This document shows, piece after piece, positions 53,529 through 62,134 of a stretch of 64,000 nucleotides of DNA. Location: contig NC_012669.1 in NCBI RefSeq assembly GCF_000023105.1, positions 620,001-684,000 of the forward strand. The letters are read 5' to 3'. The position numbers and the translations under genes were made by a program. Position 1 is the stretch's first letter; each line of letters opens with the position of its first letter. Under the pieces are notes generated by a model. The model made no database searches and was not told where the DNA came from. It was given only the letters and a program-made list of their open reading frames with translations. Source of the DNA: Beutenbergia cavernae DSM 12333 (GTDB taxonomy: Bacteria; Actinomycetota; Actinomycetes; Actinomycetales; Beutenbergiaceae).

Positions 53529-53891
53529 ATGAGTGACGGGGGCTTGACGCCCGAGGCGAGCTGGACGCTCAACGCGGCATGTGCGGCAGAGGCGCCGCAG
53601 GAGATGGCGGACGACCTCTTCGTCCAGGGCGCAGCGCAGCGCGATGCCAGGCGAATCTGCTTCGCGTGCGACGTCCGTCTCGAGTGTCTCGCCGAGGCCC
53701 TCCAGACCCGAGCGCCGTTCGGCGTCTGGGGCGGGATGACGGAACGCGAACGGCGCGCGCTGCTGCGACGTCGGGGCGACGTGGCCTCGTGGTGGGACGA
53801 GATCAGGACCGACGAGGAGCTGACGACGACGTTCAGCGCGCAGCGCCTCTCGCTTGACGACGGTCGACGGCGCGTGCGCTCCACCGCGTAG
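53529..53891 (+). CDS. WhiB-family iron-sulfur regulator (WhiB4-like by position)
   Basis: 120 aa with four cluster cysteines: C18, C44, C47 and C53 (spacing C-x25-C-x2-C-x5-C). The GVWGGMTERERRAL turn and a basic stretch LLRRRG follow. WhiB proteins hold a [4Fe-4S] cluster sensitive to oxygen or nitric oxide and work with the primary sigma factor or bind DNA directly. The divergent ponA2-like neighbour matches the whiB4 locus of mycobacteria, but subfamily assignment from context alone is tentative. ATG 53529. Confidence 0.92.
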   Translation: MSDGGLTPEASWTLNAACAAEAPQEMADDLFVQGAAQRDARRICFACDVRLECLAEALQTRAPFGVWGGMTERERRALLRRRGDVASWWDEIRTDEELTTTFSAQRLSLDDGRRRVRSTA

Positions 53892-53971
53892 GGCGAGGCG
53901 CGCCGCCCTCGCCGCGGCGCCGAGAAACGTGACCCGGGACGCGCACCGCGCTGATGCGTAGGATCGGCGGC

Positions 53972-54136
53972 ATGACGACGTGGGAGTACGCGACTGTCCC
54001 CCTGATCATCCATGCGACGAAGCAGATCCTCGATCAGTGGGGGTCGGACGGGTGGGAGCTCGTCCAGGTCGTGCCGGGCCCGGACGGCAACGGGCTGGTG
54101 GCCTACCTGAAGCGCCCGCGCGAGGGTCAGGCGTGA
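53972..54136 (+). CDS. DUF4177 small protein
   Basis: 54 aa starting MTTWEYATVPLIIH, with the DQWGSDGWELVQVV core typical of DUF4177. Function unknown. Its stop overlaps the RidA start (GTGA), so the two are translationally coupled. The same pair (Rv3678A and Rv3678c) adjoins whiB4 in M. tuberculosis; the two ArsA-like ATPase genes found between there are absent here. An upstream in-frame ATG at 53954 exists, but MTTWEY is the usual family start. Confidence 0.85.
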   Translation: MTTWEYATVPLIIHATKQILDQWGSDGWELVQVVPGPDGNGLVAYLKRPREGQA

Positions 54137-54600
54137 CGCCGTCGCAGCGGCTGGCCGAGCTGGGGCTCGAGCTGCCGGCCGTGCCGGAGCCGCTGGCGGC
54201 GTACGTGCCGGCGGTTACGTCCGGTGAGTACGTCTGGACGTCCGGTCAGCTGCCGATGCGCGACGGCGCGCTCGTTGCCACCGGCAAGGTCGGCGAGGGA
54301 CCGGGACTCGTCTCGCCCGCTGACGCGAAGGAGCTGGCGCGGATCGCTGCGCTCAACGCCCTCGCGGCGATCGCGCAGCAGGCCGGCGGGCTCGACCGCG
54401 TGGTCCAGGTCGTCAAGGTGGTCGGCTTCGTGGCCTCGGATCCGTCGTTCACGGGGCAGCCCGGCGTCGTGAACGGTGCGAGCGAGCTCATCGGCGACGT
54501 GTTCGCCGAGCAGGGCATCCACGCCCGGTCGGCCGTCGGGGTGGCGTCGCTGCCGATCGACGCGCCGGTCGAGGTCGAGGTCGTCGCCCGCATCGCCTGA
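54133..54600 (+). CDS. RidA/YjgF family protein
   Basis: 155 aa. Typical strands VPAVTSGEYVWTSGQLPMRDG and GKVGEG, helix NALAAIAQQAGGLDRVVQV, and the end VGVASLPIDAPVEVEVVARIA. RidA proteins hydrolyse reactive enamine/imine intermediates of PLP enzymes; the catalytic Arg of canonical RidA is replaced in this branch (ASLPIDAPVE instead of A-LP...VEIE with Arg), so deaminase activity is uncertain. GTG 54133. It is followed by a tandem repeat array and the convergent crp gene. Confidence 0.9.
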   Translation: MTPSQRLAELGLELPAVPEPLAAYVPAVTSGEYVWTSGQLPMRDGALVATGKVGEGPGLVSPADAKELARIAALNALAAIAQQAGGLDRVVQVVKVVGFVASDPSFTGQPGVVNGASELIGDVFAEQGIHARSAVGVASLPIDAPVEVEVVARIA

Positions 54601-54604
54601 ACGA

Positions 54605-54713
54605 CCGCGAGAGGTTCCGTGCGGCACCGCGAGAGGTTCCGTGCGCCACCGCGAGAGAGGATCCGCGCGCAACCGCGAGAGGTTCCGTGCGCGACCGCGA
54701 GAGGATCCGCGCG
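54605..54713. repeat. 22-bp tandem repeat array, copy A
   Basis: Five units beginning CCGCGAGAGG at 54605, 54627, 54649, 54673 and 54695 (spacing 22, 22, 24, 22). Two unit types alternate: GAGAGGTTCCGTGCG and GAGAGGATCCGCGCG. The array fills the whole gap between the RidA stop and the convergent crp stop. The same 22-bp core occurs in inverted orientation at 57142-57239. Confidence 0.85.
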
Positions 54714-55391
54714 TCAGCGGGCGCGCCGCTCCAACCGTGGCACGTCCAGCAGGACGACGGCGCGCCCGTCGAGCTGGATCCAGCCCCGCGCGGAGAACTC
54801 AGCGAGCGACTTGTTGACCGTCTCGCGTGAGGCGCCGACGAGCTGGGCGAGCTCCTCCTGCGTGAGGTCGTGCGGCACGCGGATCCCGCCGGGGACCGGC
54901 CGGCCGAAGCGGTGCGAGAGGTCGAGCAGAGCCTTCGCCACGCGCCCCGGCACGTCGGAGAAGACGAGGTCGGCGAGCGCGTTGTTCGTGCGGCGGAGCC
55001 GCTGCGCGAGCGAGCGGAGGAGCTGCCGCGCGAGCGAGGGGTGGTCCTCGAGCAGCGCGACGAGGTCGGGATTGTCGAGCTCGAGGAGGTTCGACGGCGC
55101 GAGGGCCGTGGCCGTCGCCGTCCGCGCTCCCGGGTCGTACAGCGAGAGCTCACCGACGATCTCGCCGGGGCCGAGGATGGCCAAGAGGTTCTCCCGCCCG
55201 TCAGGGGCGGTGTGCCCGAGCTTCACCTTGCCCGAGGCGATGACGAAGAGCCGGTCCCCGGGTTCCCCCTCGCGGAACAGCACCTCGCCGCGTCGGACGG
55301 TGACCTCGTCCATGGCGGCACGGAGCGCGGCGACGGTGTCGTCGTCGAGATCGGCGAAGATCGGCGCGGTTCGGACGACGTCCTCGTTCAC
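54714..55391 (-). CDS. crp: Crp/Fnr-family regulator (GlxR/Crp-like)
   Basis: 225 aa. The cyclic-nucleotide pocket GEIVGELSLYDPGARTATATA keeps the Glu and Arg-Thr that bind cAMP. The dimer helix is followed by the winged HTH (LTQEELAQLVGASRETVNKSL) and ends ARGWIQLDGRAVVLLD. It matches actinobacterial Crp/GlxR, a global cAMP-responsive regulator of carbon metabolism. GTG 55391 was chosen because it gives the family start VNEDVVRTAPIFADL. In mycobacteria crp also lies close to the RidA/whiB4 block. Confidence 0.93.
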   Translation of the reverse strand: MNEDVVRTAPIFADLDDDTVAALRAAMDEVTVRRGEVLFREGEPGDRLFVIASGKVKLGHTAPDGRENLLAILGPGEIVGELSLYDPGARTATATALAPSNLLELDNPDLVALLEDHPSLARQLLRSLAQRLRRTNNALADLVFSDVPGRVAKALLDLSHRFGRPVPGGIRVPHDLTQEELAQLVGASRETVNKSLAEFSARGWIQLDGRAVVLLDVPRLERRAR

Positions 55392-55480
55392 TTCACGATC
55401 CCTTCGGCGCGCAGGCAGGTCCGCCCCAAGTCTGCCATTGCCGCCGGATCCGGCCAGAGGAGCGCCGCGGGTCGGACCGT

Positions 55481-56089
55481 TCAGGCGTGAGCGACGACGT
55501 CGAACCGGTGCCAGTGCTTCGGTCCGCGGCCGCTCGGCCCGTCCCACTCGGTCTCGGTGAGCTCGACGACGTGGAGCCCGGCCAGCAGCTCCTCGACCTC
55601 CGCGCGGGCCTGGAACGTCATCCCGTCGACGCCCGTCTCGGCGTCGGCCCACGAGTCGTTCGTCCCGAACAGGTTCACGGCGAGGACTCCGCCCGGCCGA
55701 AGGGCGGCACGCACCCGTGACCACGCGCCGTCGAACGCGCCTGGCTCGACGAACGGCAGGCTCGCACACGCCAGCACGAGGTCGGCGGCGGGGAGCGCCG
55801 CCGTCGCCAGGTCGGCCACGACCGTGTCGAGCCGGTCCCCGGCGCGCGCCGCCTCGGCCTTCGCGCGCACGAGCGGCATCGCCTCGGGTGTGACGTCGAG
55901 CGCCCACACGCGCCAGCCGCGCTCGAGCAGCCACGCCGTCTCGGTGCCGTCCCCGCACCCGAGGTCGAGCGCGCGCCCCGGCGCGGCCGTCGCCGCAGCG
56001 CCGCGCACCACGAGGTCGCGGACGTCGCGGCCCTCCCCGGCGGCGTAGTAGCCCGCCCAGTTGGACCGAGCCGTCGTCGGCCGCGTCAC
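55481..56089 (-). CDS. class I SAM-dependent methyltransferase
   Basis: 202 aa. SAM-binding motif I is ALDLGCGDGTETAWLLERG, motif II is VWALDVTPEAM, and VVADLATAALPAADLVLACASLPFVEP covers motifs III-IV. Small cytosolic enzyme similar to the TehB/UbiE-like methyltransferase group; substrate unknown. Its ATG overlaps the stop of the hydrolase gene upstream (ATGA form), so it is the second gene of a two-gene unit with the EphE-like hydrolase. Confidence 0.9.
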   Translation of the reverse strand: MTRPTTARSNWAGYYAAGEGRDVRDLVVRGAAATAAPGRALDLGCGDGTETAWLLERGWRVWALDVTPEAMPLVRAKAEAARAGDRLDTVVADLATAALPAADLVLACASLPFVEPGAFDGAWSRVRAALRPGGVLAVNLFGTNDSWADAETGVDGMTFQARAEVEELLAGLHVVELTETEWDGPSGRGPKHWHRFDVVAHA

Positions 56090-56982
56090 ACCGTCTCCAG
56101 GAACTCGAGCAGATGGCGGGTGACGTCGTCAGGCGCCTCCTCCGGCAGGAAGTGCCCGGCGCCCTCGATGGTGCGGAACGCGTACGGCCCGTCCACGAAC
56201 TCGGCGTCGCGCCGTGAGGCCGACGGCGCCACGAACCGGTCGCGGGTGCCGTGGAGGCTGAGCACGGGCACGGTCACCGGGTCGTGCAGCGCCGCCAGGT
56301 AGCGGCGGCCGTCCGGGCGGGGAGTGGAGCGCACCTGCCAGCGCACGAGCTCGAGCGACGTGTGCGCCACGAACGGCAGCCGCATCGCGTCGTTGTACAG
56401 CTGCGTCGCGTCGCCCTCCCACCCCGGTGCCCCCCAGGCGCGCAGGAGCCGTGTGACGCCCCCCGGCGTGCGGAGCGCACGCTCGGGGAACCACGGGAGC
56501 TGCAGGCGGGCGAGCGTCGCGAGCGTGCGCATCGGCAGCCGTCGACGGCGTAGCGCGACCGGGTGCGGGGCTCCGAGCGTCGCGACGGCGCGCGTCACCT
56601 CGGGGGCGAAGGCGGGCATCGACCACGCGATCCCGCCGCCGTACCCGTGCCCGACGACGACAGCCTCGCTCGCCCCGAGCGACCGGATCACGCCGGCTAC
56701 GTCCGCCACGAGGGACGGCGTGTCGTGACCCATCGGCGGCTTGTCCGACGCGCCGAAGCCGCGCAGATCCATGGCGGCCACGCGGTAGCCGGCCTCGGCC
56801 AGCGCGGGCAGCTGGGCGCGCCAGGCGTACCAGAGCTGAGGGAAGGCGTGCAGCAGCACCACGAGGGGAGCGCGGAAGTCGTCCGGCCCGGCGAGCGCGA
56901 CGTGGAACCGAGCGCCGTTCGCGGCGACGTAGGTGTGCGTCCACGGGCCCTCGACAAGGACGATCGACGGGTCGACACTCAC
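56086..56982 (-). CDS. alpha/beta hydrolase, epoxide-hydrolase (EphE)-like
   Basis: 298 aa. Oxyanion region VVLLHAFPQLWYAWRAQLP, nucleophile region VVGHGYGGGIAW (the position normally Asp/Ser is Tyr-flanked: G-H-G-Y-G-G), acid in SLHGTRDRFVAP and His in IEGAGHFLPEEAPDDV. HAFPQ and the FGASDKPP phrase resemble epoxide hydrolases, but the nucleophile elbow reads GHGYGG, lacking the expected Asp or Ser. It may therefore be catalytically altered or inactive. GTG 56982. ephE occupies a similar place between acs and crp in M. tuberculosis. Confidence 0.82.
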   Translation of the reverse strand: MSVDPSIVLVEGPWTHTYVAANGARFHVALAGPDDFRAPLVVLLHAFPQLWYAWRAQLPALAEAGYRVAAMDLRGFGASDKPPMGHDTPSLVADVAGVIRSLGASEAVVVGHGYGGGIAWSMPAFAPEVTRAVATLGAPHPVALRRRRLPMRTLATLARLQLPWFPERALRTPGGVTRLLRAWGAPGWEGDATQLYNDAMRLPFVAHTSLELVRWQVRSTPRPDGRRYLAALHDPVTVPVLSLHGTRDRFVAPSASRRDAEFVDGPYAFRTIEGAGHFLPEEAPDDVTRHLLEFLETV

Positions 56983-57075
56983 GCGTCGTGACCCTACCTG
57001 CCTGGGGCGGTACGCCGCCCGGCGAGGCTCCGGCGTCCGGCGGTCTGGCGGTCCGACCGTTCGGGCCCGGCACGA

Positions 57076-57125
57076 CGCGGGCGGGTGGATCGGCGTCGTC
57101 CTGCCCGCCGATCCACCCGCCCGCG
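57076..57125 (-). terminator. 19-bp perfect hairpin downstream of acs
   Basis: CGCGGGCGGGTGGATCGGC (57076-57094) pairs perfectly with 57107-57125 around a 12-nt loop. It lies beyond the acs stop, after the 22-bp repeat array, and before the EphE-like gene start at 56982 on the same strand. It is the likely end of the acs transcript; no U tract is present, as often in actinobacteria. Confidence 0.7.
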
Positions 57126-57141
57126 CGGCGGTCGCAGAGAA

Positions 57142-57239
57142 CCTCTCGCGGTTGCGCAGAGAACCTCTCGCGGTTGCGCAGAGATCCTCTCGCGGTTGCG
57201 CAGAGAACCTCTCGCGGTTGCGCAGAGAACCTCTCGCGG
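57142..57239. repeat. 22-bp tandem repeat array, copy B (inverted relative to copy A)
   Basis: Five units beginning CCTCTCGCGG at 57142, 57164, 57186, 57208 and 57230, all exactly 22 bp apart. Read on the minus strand each unit is CCGCGAGAGGTTCTCTGCGC, sharing the first 13 bases with array A at 54605-54713. One unit has the GGATC variant, also seen in array A. It directly follows the acs stop. Confidence 0.87.
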
Positions 57240-57243
57240 AGGG

Positions 57244-59247
57244 TCAGTCGGTGGACGGCGCCGTCGCCAGACCCGTCGCGATGAGGTCCATGACCGACGT
57301 GTCGGCGAGCGTGGTGACGTCGCCCACCTGCCGGTGCTCGGCGACGTCGCGCAGGAGCCGGCGCATGATCTTGCCGGACCGGGTCTTCGGCAGCTCCGCG
57401 ACCACGAGGATCGAGCGCGGCTTCGCGATCGGCCCGATCTCCTTGGCGACGTGGTTCCGGAGCTCGGCGACGACGTCGTGACCCTCGCCCTCCTCGTCCG
57501 CCTTCTCGACGGCTTCCGCCCGCAGGATGACGAACGCCACGACGGCCTGGCCGGTGGTCGCGTCCTGCGCACCGACGACGGCGGCCTCCGCCACCCACGG
57601 GTGCGACACGAGCGCGGACTCGATCTCGGTGGTCGAGAGCCGGTGCCCGGAGACGTTCATGACGTCGTCGACCCGACCGAGCAGCCAGATGTCGCCGTCG
57701 GCGTCCTTCTTCGCGCCGTCCCCGGCGAAGTAGCTGCCCGGGAAGCGCGACCAGTACGTCTCGCGGAACCGCTCCTCGTCCCCCCAGATCCCTCGCAGCA
57801 TCGAGGGCCACGGCTCGGTGAGCACGAGGTAGCCGCCGGAGCCGTTCGGGACGGACTTCCCGGCGTCATCGAGGACGTCGGCGACGATCCCCGGCAGCGG
57901 CACCTGGGCGCTGCCCGGCTTCGCGGCCGTGACACCCGGGAGCGGGGAGATCATGATCGCGCCGGTCTCGGTCTGCCACCACGTGTCGACCACCGGCGTC
58001 CGGTCGCCGCCGATGACGCGGCGGTACCACATCCAGGCCTCGGGGTTGATGGGCTCGCCCACGCTGCCCAGCACGCGCAGGCTCGACAGGTCGAACTGGG
58101 CGGGGATGTCCCCGCCCCACTTCATGCACGTACGAATGGCGGTGGGTGCGGTGTACAGGATGGTGACGCCGTACTTCTGGACGATCTCCCACCAGCGCCC
58201 GCGGTGCGGCGTGTCCGGCGTGCCCTCGTACATGACCTGGGTCGCGCCGTTGACCAGGGGGCCGTAAGTCACGTAGGTGTGCCCCGTGACCCAGCCGATG
58301 TCGGCCGTGCACCAGTAGACGTCCGTCTCCGGGTGCAGGTCGAACACGTTGCGGTGCGTGTACGCCGACTGCGTGAGGTACCCGCCCGTCGTGTGGAAGA
58401 TGCCCTTCGGCTTCCCCGTCGTGCCGGACGTGTAGAGGATGAACAGCGGGTGCTCGGCGTCGACGGCGACCGGTGCGTGCGTCTCCGACGCGGCGTCGAC
58501 GCTCTCGTGCCACCACACGTCGCGGTCGTCGGTCCAGGCGACCTCCTGGCCGGTGCGCCGCACCACGAGCACGTGCTCCACGGGCGTGCCGCCCTTGGCG
58601 AGCGCCTCGTCGACGGCCGGCTTGAGCGCGCTCGGCGCCCCACGCCGGTACCCGCCGTCAGCCGTGATGACGAGCTTCGCCTCGGCGTCGACGATGCGGC
58701 TGTGCAGCGCCTCCGCCGAGAACCCGCCGAACACGACGGAGTGCGGCGCGCCGATACGGGCGCACGCGAGCATCGCGATGACGGCCTCGGGGATCATAGG
58801 CAGGTAGATCGCCACCCGGTCGCCCGTGGACACCCCGAGGTCGCCGAGGACGTTCGCGGCGCGTGAGATCTCGCGCTGGAGGTCCGCGTAGGTCAGCGTG
58901 CGGGTGTCGCCGTTCTCACCCTCCCAGTGGATGGCCACCCGCTCGCCGAGCCCCGCAGCGACGTGCCGGTCGACGGCGTTGAACGCCGCGTTCAGCGTGC
59001 CGTCGGCGAACCATCGCGCGCGCGGAGCGTCCGAGAAGTCGAGCACCTCGGTGAACGCGGTGTCCCAGTCCAGCAGCTCACGCGCCTGGTCGGCCCAGAA
59101 GCCGAGCCGGTCTGCGGAGGCCTGCTCGTAGAGATCGGCCGAGGCGACGGCCGCGGCTGCGAACTCTGGACTCGGCGGGAAGGTGCGCTCCTCGACCAGC
59201 AGGTTCTCGAGTGCGGGCCCCGACTCGACCGGGCCGTTCTCGGGCAT
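57244..59247 (-). CDS. acs: acetyl-CoA synthetase
   Basis: 667-aa AMP-forming ligase of normal length. ATP motif [18 protein letters not shown], core motifs [17 protein letters not shown] and [24 protein letters not shown], and the C-terminal catalytic/acetylation lysine in [15 protein letters not shown]. It activates acetate (and less efficiently propionate) to acyl-CoA; propionate use would feed the prp genes in this window. ATG 59247 gives [10 protein letters not shown] with GGAGG upstream. A cotranscribed neighbour is not evident; Crp-type control of acs is known in other actinobacteria. Confidence 0.96.
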   Translation of the reverse strand: MPENGPVESGPALENLLVEERTFPPSPEFAAAAVASADLYEQASADRLGFWADQARELLDWDTAFTEVLDFSDAPRARWFADGTLNAAFNAVDRHVAAGLGERVAIHWEGENGDTRTLTYADLQREISRAANVLGDLGVSTGDRVAIYLPMIPEAVIAMLACARIGAPHSVVFGGFSAEALHSRIVDAEAKLVITADGGYRRGAPSALKPAVDEALAKGGTPVEHVLVVRRTGQEVAWTDDRDVWWHESVDAASETHAPVAVDAEHPLFILYTSGTTGKPKGIFHTTGGYLTQSAYTHRNVFDLHPETDVYWCTADIGWVTGHTYVTYGPLVNGATQVMYEGTPDTPHRGRWWEIVQKYGVTILYTAPTAIRTCMKWGGDIPAQFDLSSLRVLGSVGEPINPEAWMWYRRVIGGDRTPVVDTWWQTETGAIMISPLPGVTAAKPGSAQVPLPGIVADVLDDAGKSVPNGSGGYLVLTEPWPSMLRGIWGDEERFRETYWSRFPGSYFAGDGAKKDADGDIWLLGRVDDVMNVSGHRLSTTEIESALVSHPWVAEAAVVGAQDATTGQAVVAFVILRAEAVEKADEEGEGHDVVAELRNHVAKEIGPIAKPRSILVVAELPKTRSGKIMRRLLRDVAEHRQVGDVTTLADTSVMDLIATGLATAPSTD

Positions 59248-59357
59248 GACTCCTCCAGGCAGCTTCGACTGTGTGCAGAACATCCGTAGCCTAGGCCCCT
59301 CGCCCGAGCCGCGGCGGAACCGTCCGTGGGCCGGAGCGATTGGAGAGGGTGCGGACC

Positions 59358-59696
59358 ATGCCCGAAGAGTCCGATGGGATCGAAGCGGCGTGTGAGGGCC
59401 AGCGGCGTGTTCTCGTGACCGCAGCGGAACGGGTCTTGGCGCGCATCGCCCGGGCAATCGAGGATGCGCAGCCCGGGTCACAGGCAACGAGCGGACTGGA
59501 GGCACGCGAGCTGCAGTCGCGGCTCGACTCTGAGCGGCACGCGGAGCGCGCGGAGCTAGCCAACGTTCACCCGACCGGAGTGGTGGGGACCACCTGCCCC
59601 CGAACAGGTCGGACACGCCTACCAGGCCGCTCGCGGATGGGGCGCACGTTGGAGCTAGCCACACCGGTCCGACAGCGAGCGGCTGCCGCCCGGTGA
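59358..59696 (+). CDS. hypothetical protein, possibly not expressed
   Basis: 112-residue frame from ATG 59358 (GAGAGGG 10 nt upstream). Its first 40 residues are helical and Ala/Arg/Glu-rich ([20 protein letters not shown]), then [16 protein letters not shown], then a Pro/Arg-rich, disordered-looking tail. I recognise no family. Codon bias is weaker than in neighbouring genes and the second half reads like non-coding DNA, so this may be a remnant or a chance frame. The rest of 59248-59783 holds the acs promoter region and the upstream region of the sigma-factor gene; nothing else was seen. Confidence 0.3.
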   Translation: MPEESDGIEAACEGQRRVLVTAAERVLARIARAIEDAQPGSQATSGLEARELQSRLDSERHAERAELANVHPTGVVGTTCPRTGRTRLPGRSRMGRTLELATPVRQRAAAAR

Positions 59697-59783
59697 CCCC
59701 AAACCGGGTCTGGGGCTGTGTAATAGCAGGTGCCGGCGCGGCGATGTACAGGGTGGAGGGCGTCGAGGAGATCGGAGCTGAGC

Positions 59784-60323
59784 GTGAAGCCGCGTTCTGA
59801 GGACCGTCTGCGTGAGCTGTGGCTGGCCCACGCGGCAGACGTCCATCGCTTCGCTCAGCGCGCTCTTCCGCACCATGACGCGGAAGAAGTCGTATCGGAG
59901 ACCTTCGTGGTCGCGTGGCGCCGACTCGCAGACGTGCCGGAGGACGCACGCCCATGGCTCTTTGCCACCGCCCGGAACATCATGATGACCCGTGCGCGCT
60001 CGACGGGCCGACGCTATGCACTAATAGCCCGGATCGAGCGAGAACCCACAACAACCCCTGAGCCCACCGACGAACAAGCTCTCGCAAGGCACGACCTGGC
60101 GCGGGCATGGCTCTCGCTCTATGAGCAAGACCGCGAGTGTCTGGCGTTGATCGTCTGGGAGGGCCTGTCGAACCGGGACGCTGCTCGCGTGGTCGGTTGC
60201 AGCCCAACGGCCTTCGCTGTTCGAGTCATGAGAGCTCGTCGCCGCTTCGAGAAGGCGCTCGAGGACAAGCCGGAACCCCGCCCGCTGCCGATTCCACTGG
60301 GAGCAACCCATGAACAGGACTGA
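59784..60323 (+). CDS. ECF-type RNA polymerase sigma factor
   Basis: 179 aa. Sigma-2 region: [29 protein letters not shown] with [13 protein letters not shown]. Sigma-4 region: [20 protein letters not shown], then [28 protein letters not shown] Thr/Pro/Glu-rich linker joins them. GTG 59784 with GGAGC upstream is preferred over the further upstream ATG. Codons such as CTA, ATA and TTT appear, unlike the surrounding genes. It overlaps the next gene by 14 nt, the usual arrangement of an ECF factor with its anti-sigma partner. Likely target: the secreted protein gene at 61398. Confidence 0.9.
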   Translation: MKPRSEDRLRELWLAHAADVHRFAQRALPHHDAEEVVSETFVVAWRRLADVPEDARPWLFATARNIMMTRARSTGRRYALIARIEREPTTTPEPTDEQALARHDLARAWLSLYEQDRECLALIVWEGLSNRDAARVVGCSPTAFAVRVMRARRRFEKALEDKPEPRPLPIPLGATHEQD

Positions 60324-61110
60324 CATCGACGCGCTGATCGGCGCGGGCGACCCGCATCCTCGCACGACGTTCGACCCGACGGCTCATGTGGAGAGGGTCC
60401 GTACCATTCTCCGGGATCCGCCTCAGAACCGCCCGGTGCGGCTGGAGTCCTCCCAATCTCCCCGTCGCCGACGAGGGTGGATCGCGGCCGCGGTTGCCGC
60501 CACTGGCGCTGCTCTGGGCGCTGTCACGCTGACCAGCCTTCCGACAGCACCAGCGTTTGCGGGATGGACGACTTCCCCCGCGTCAGTGAGCCCAGTATCG
60601 GCAGATGTACTGAGCGACGCCTGCCCTGGGCAGGCTCGCGAGATCGTTGACACCGACGGCGGACCGGCCGTCAACCTCCTCCCGCTTCCCCGCGTGATCG
60701 TCGACGTTCGTGGCCCGTACACCTATGTCGTGAGCGCCAGCGAGCAGGGATGGGAAGAGTGCCTGATCACCCCGGACGCCGAGGGTGGCATCGATGTCGT
60801 GACGAACGATGCGGCGTACGGACAGCCGGTCAGCACGCAGGTCGATGCGGATGAGGTCTCCGTCGTGGTGGGACTGGACCGTACGACCTCGTGGCGGCAG
60901 GGTGCCGACGGACTCCCCGGAGCTCTCACGTCCGCATTCGGACGGGCTGGTAGCGACGTTGTGTCTGTCACCGTCACCACCGCATCCGGGTCCGCAGTCG
61001 AGGCCACCGTTCACAACGGGTGGTGGGCTGTGTGGATCCCCGGTGAGGTCGACCTTGAGGGATCGATCTCGGCTTCCCTGGAGGATGGAAGCACCATCAG
61101 CGTGCTGTGA
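60310..61110 (+). CDS. single-pass membrane protein, anti-sigma-like partner of the ECF factor
   Basis: 266 aa. A cytosolic N-terminus of about 56 residues ([18 protein letters not shown]) ends in the basic stop-transfer PRRRRGW. One TM helix (about 57-77, WIAAAVAATGAALGAVTLT) and a 185-residue extracellular Thr/Val-rich beta-type domain follow. This topology, and the 14-nt overlap with the sigma gene, fit a membrane anti-sigma or sensor protein of the kind found beside ECF factors in actinobacteria. No zinc anti-sigma (HxxxCxxC) motif is visible. I infer the role from context, not from a domain match. Confidence 0.7.
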   Translation: MNRTDIDALIGAGDPHPRTTFDPTAHVERVRTILRDPPQNRPVRLESSQSPRRRRGWIAAAVAATGAALGAVTLTSLPTAPAFAGWTTSPASVSPVSADVLSDACPGQAREIVDTDGGPAVNLLPLPRVIVDVRGPYTYVVSASEQGWEECLITPDAEGGIDVVTNDAAYGQPVSTQVDADEVSVVVGLDRTTSWRQGADGLPGALTSAFGRAGSDVVSVTVTTASGSAVEATVHNGWWAVWIPGEVDLEGSISASLEDGSTISVL

Positions 61111-61397
61111 CGACTGCACTGCTAGCACTCGATCAGGACCGGGGAATCCCGCGGGCCGGTAGGTCCACCGACCTCGAAGTGAAGGCTCCGAACGATCGGC
61201 CGCATCGTGATCATCACGCCGATCGGAGATCATTTGCTCTCCGATTCAGAGCACACTCCACGTAACCACGAATTGCCGGCAACGAGCCGGAATTACACCC
61301 CGGTGTCTGCCTGTTCTTCGCCCGCGTACTTGCTACTGTGCGCGCGTCGAGTCACATCGATGGACTCGATCCCAACGAAGCAGAAGGGGTGTTCGTA
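61111..61397 (+). promoter_or_regulatory. regulatory region before the secreted-protein gene
   Basis: 287 nt without a gene, more A/T-rich than most of the window. It holds two inverted repeats: CGTGAT-C-ATCACG (61206-61218) and ATCGGAGA/TCTCCGAT (61222-61229 with 61238-61245, 8-bp stem). An extended -10-like box TGCTACTGT lies at 61331-61339, 58 nt before the ATG. A GGAATT (61289-61294), resembling ECF -35 boxes, lies upstream but is too far from this -10. Which sigma factor reads the gene cannot be decided. Confidence 0.4.
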
Positions 61398-62120
61398 ATG
61401 ATGCGAACAGGCAACAGGATCAAGCTCGCCGTCGTCGCCGTGCTGGCGGCGGCTGGGGTGTCCTGGGCGCTGACAGCTGGCGCCAACCCGGAATTGGCCG
61501 AGGCGGAGTCGTCGCCCGCGCCGACCAACCTCCCCGGGATACCGGCGCCGGGAGCGCCCGACCATGTGTGGCGTGCGTGGGCCGAGGAAGACACCCTCGA
61601 CCTCCGGGCCTACGACTGGGAACAGGACTCCGCCCAGCGGGGCTGCACGATCGAGGCGATCGACTTCGTCGAGGAAGTCGCGGCTGACTACAACCTCGCC
61701 ATGGGCGCGCCGGATGACCTCGTCACCCTCAGGGTCGACCGGATCGAGAACTGCACCACCTCAGAGCCCGAGATCGTGCCGTTCGACATGCCTCCCGGTC
61801 CCGGGCCCATCTGCAACTCGCAGACGCACGGACCTGGCACCATCTGCATCTCGAAGTCGGGGGGCAAGGTCCACGCGTCATGGGCCTACCGTGGCTCCGG
61901 GGCCGTCAGCGGCTACCTGCGGATCTACCAGGCGCCGACCACCTCAGCGTGCGGCACCAATACGACATGGCACACAGGACCGAACACCGCCTGGAACTCG
62001 GGCGATACCCACAGCATTTCGAAGACGCAGACTCAGAACGGTGGTTACACCGCTGTGATCTGGAAGTACAACGGCATCGGGAGCTACACGAACTGGGGTC
62101 GGACCTGCGCCGTGTTGTAG
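61398..62120 (+). CDS. secreted six-cysteine protein of unknown function
   Basis: 240 aa. Signal peptide about 1-30 (KLAVVAVLAAAGVSWALTAGA). An acidic/Pro-rich part to about residue 130 contains C83 and C119. A C-terminal domain (about 135-240) holds C139, C150, C185 and C237 and is rich in Gly, Ser, Thr, Trp and Tyr (HASWAYRGSGAVSGYLRIYQ, TAVIWKYNGIGSYTNWGRTC). Six cysteines suggest three disulfides. I recognise no family; the C-terminal part looks like a small beta-sandwich or a toxin/bacteriocin-like module. ATG 61398 with AAGGGG upstream. It follows an ECF sigma/anti-sigma pair and is closed by a hairpin at 62135. Confidence 0.75.
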   Translation: MMRTGNRIKLAVVAVLAAAGVSWALTAGANPELAEAESSPAPTNLPGIPAPGAPDHVWRAWAEEDTLDLRAYDWEQDSAQRGCTIEAIDFVEEVAADYNLAMGAPDDLVTLRVDRIENCTTSEPEIVPFDMPPGPGPICNSQTHGPGTICISKSGGKVHASWAYRGSGAVSGYLRIYQAPTTSACGTNTTWHTGPNTAWNSGDTHSISKTQTQNGGYTAVIWKYNGIGSYTNWGRTCAVL

Positions 62121-62134
62121 GGCCACTCGGGTCA

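Noticed and set aside
54605-54713. CRISPR-like reading of the 22-bp array
   Set aside because: Units are directly contiguous with no unique spacers, and no cas gene is present.
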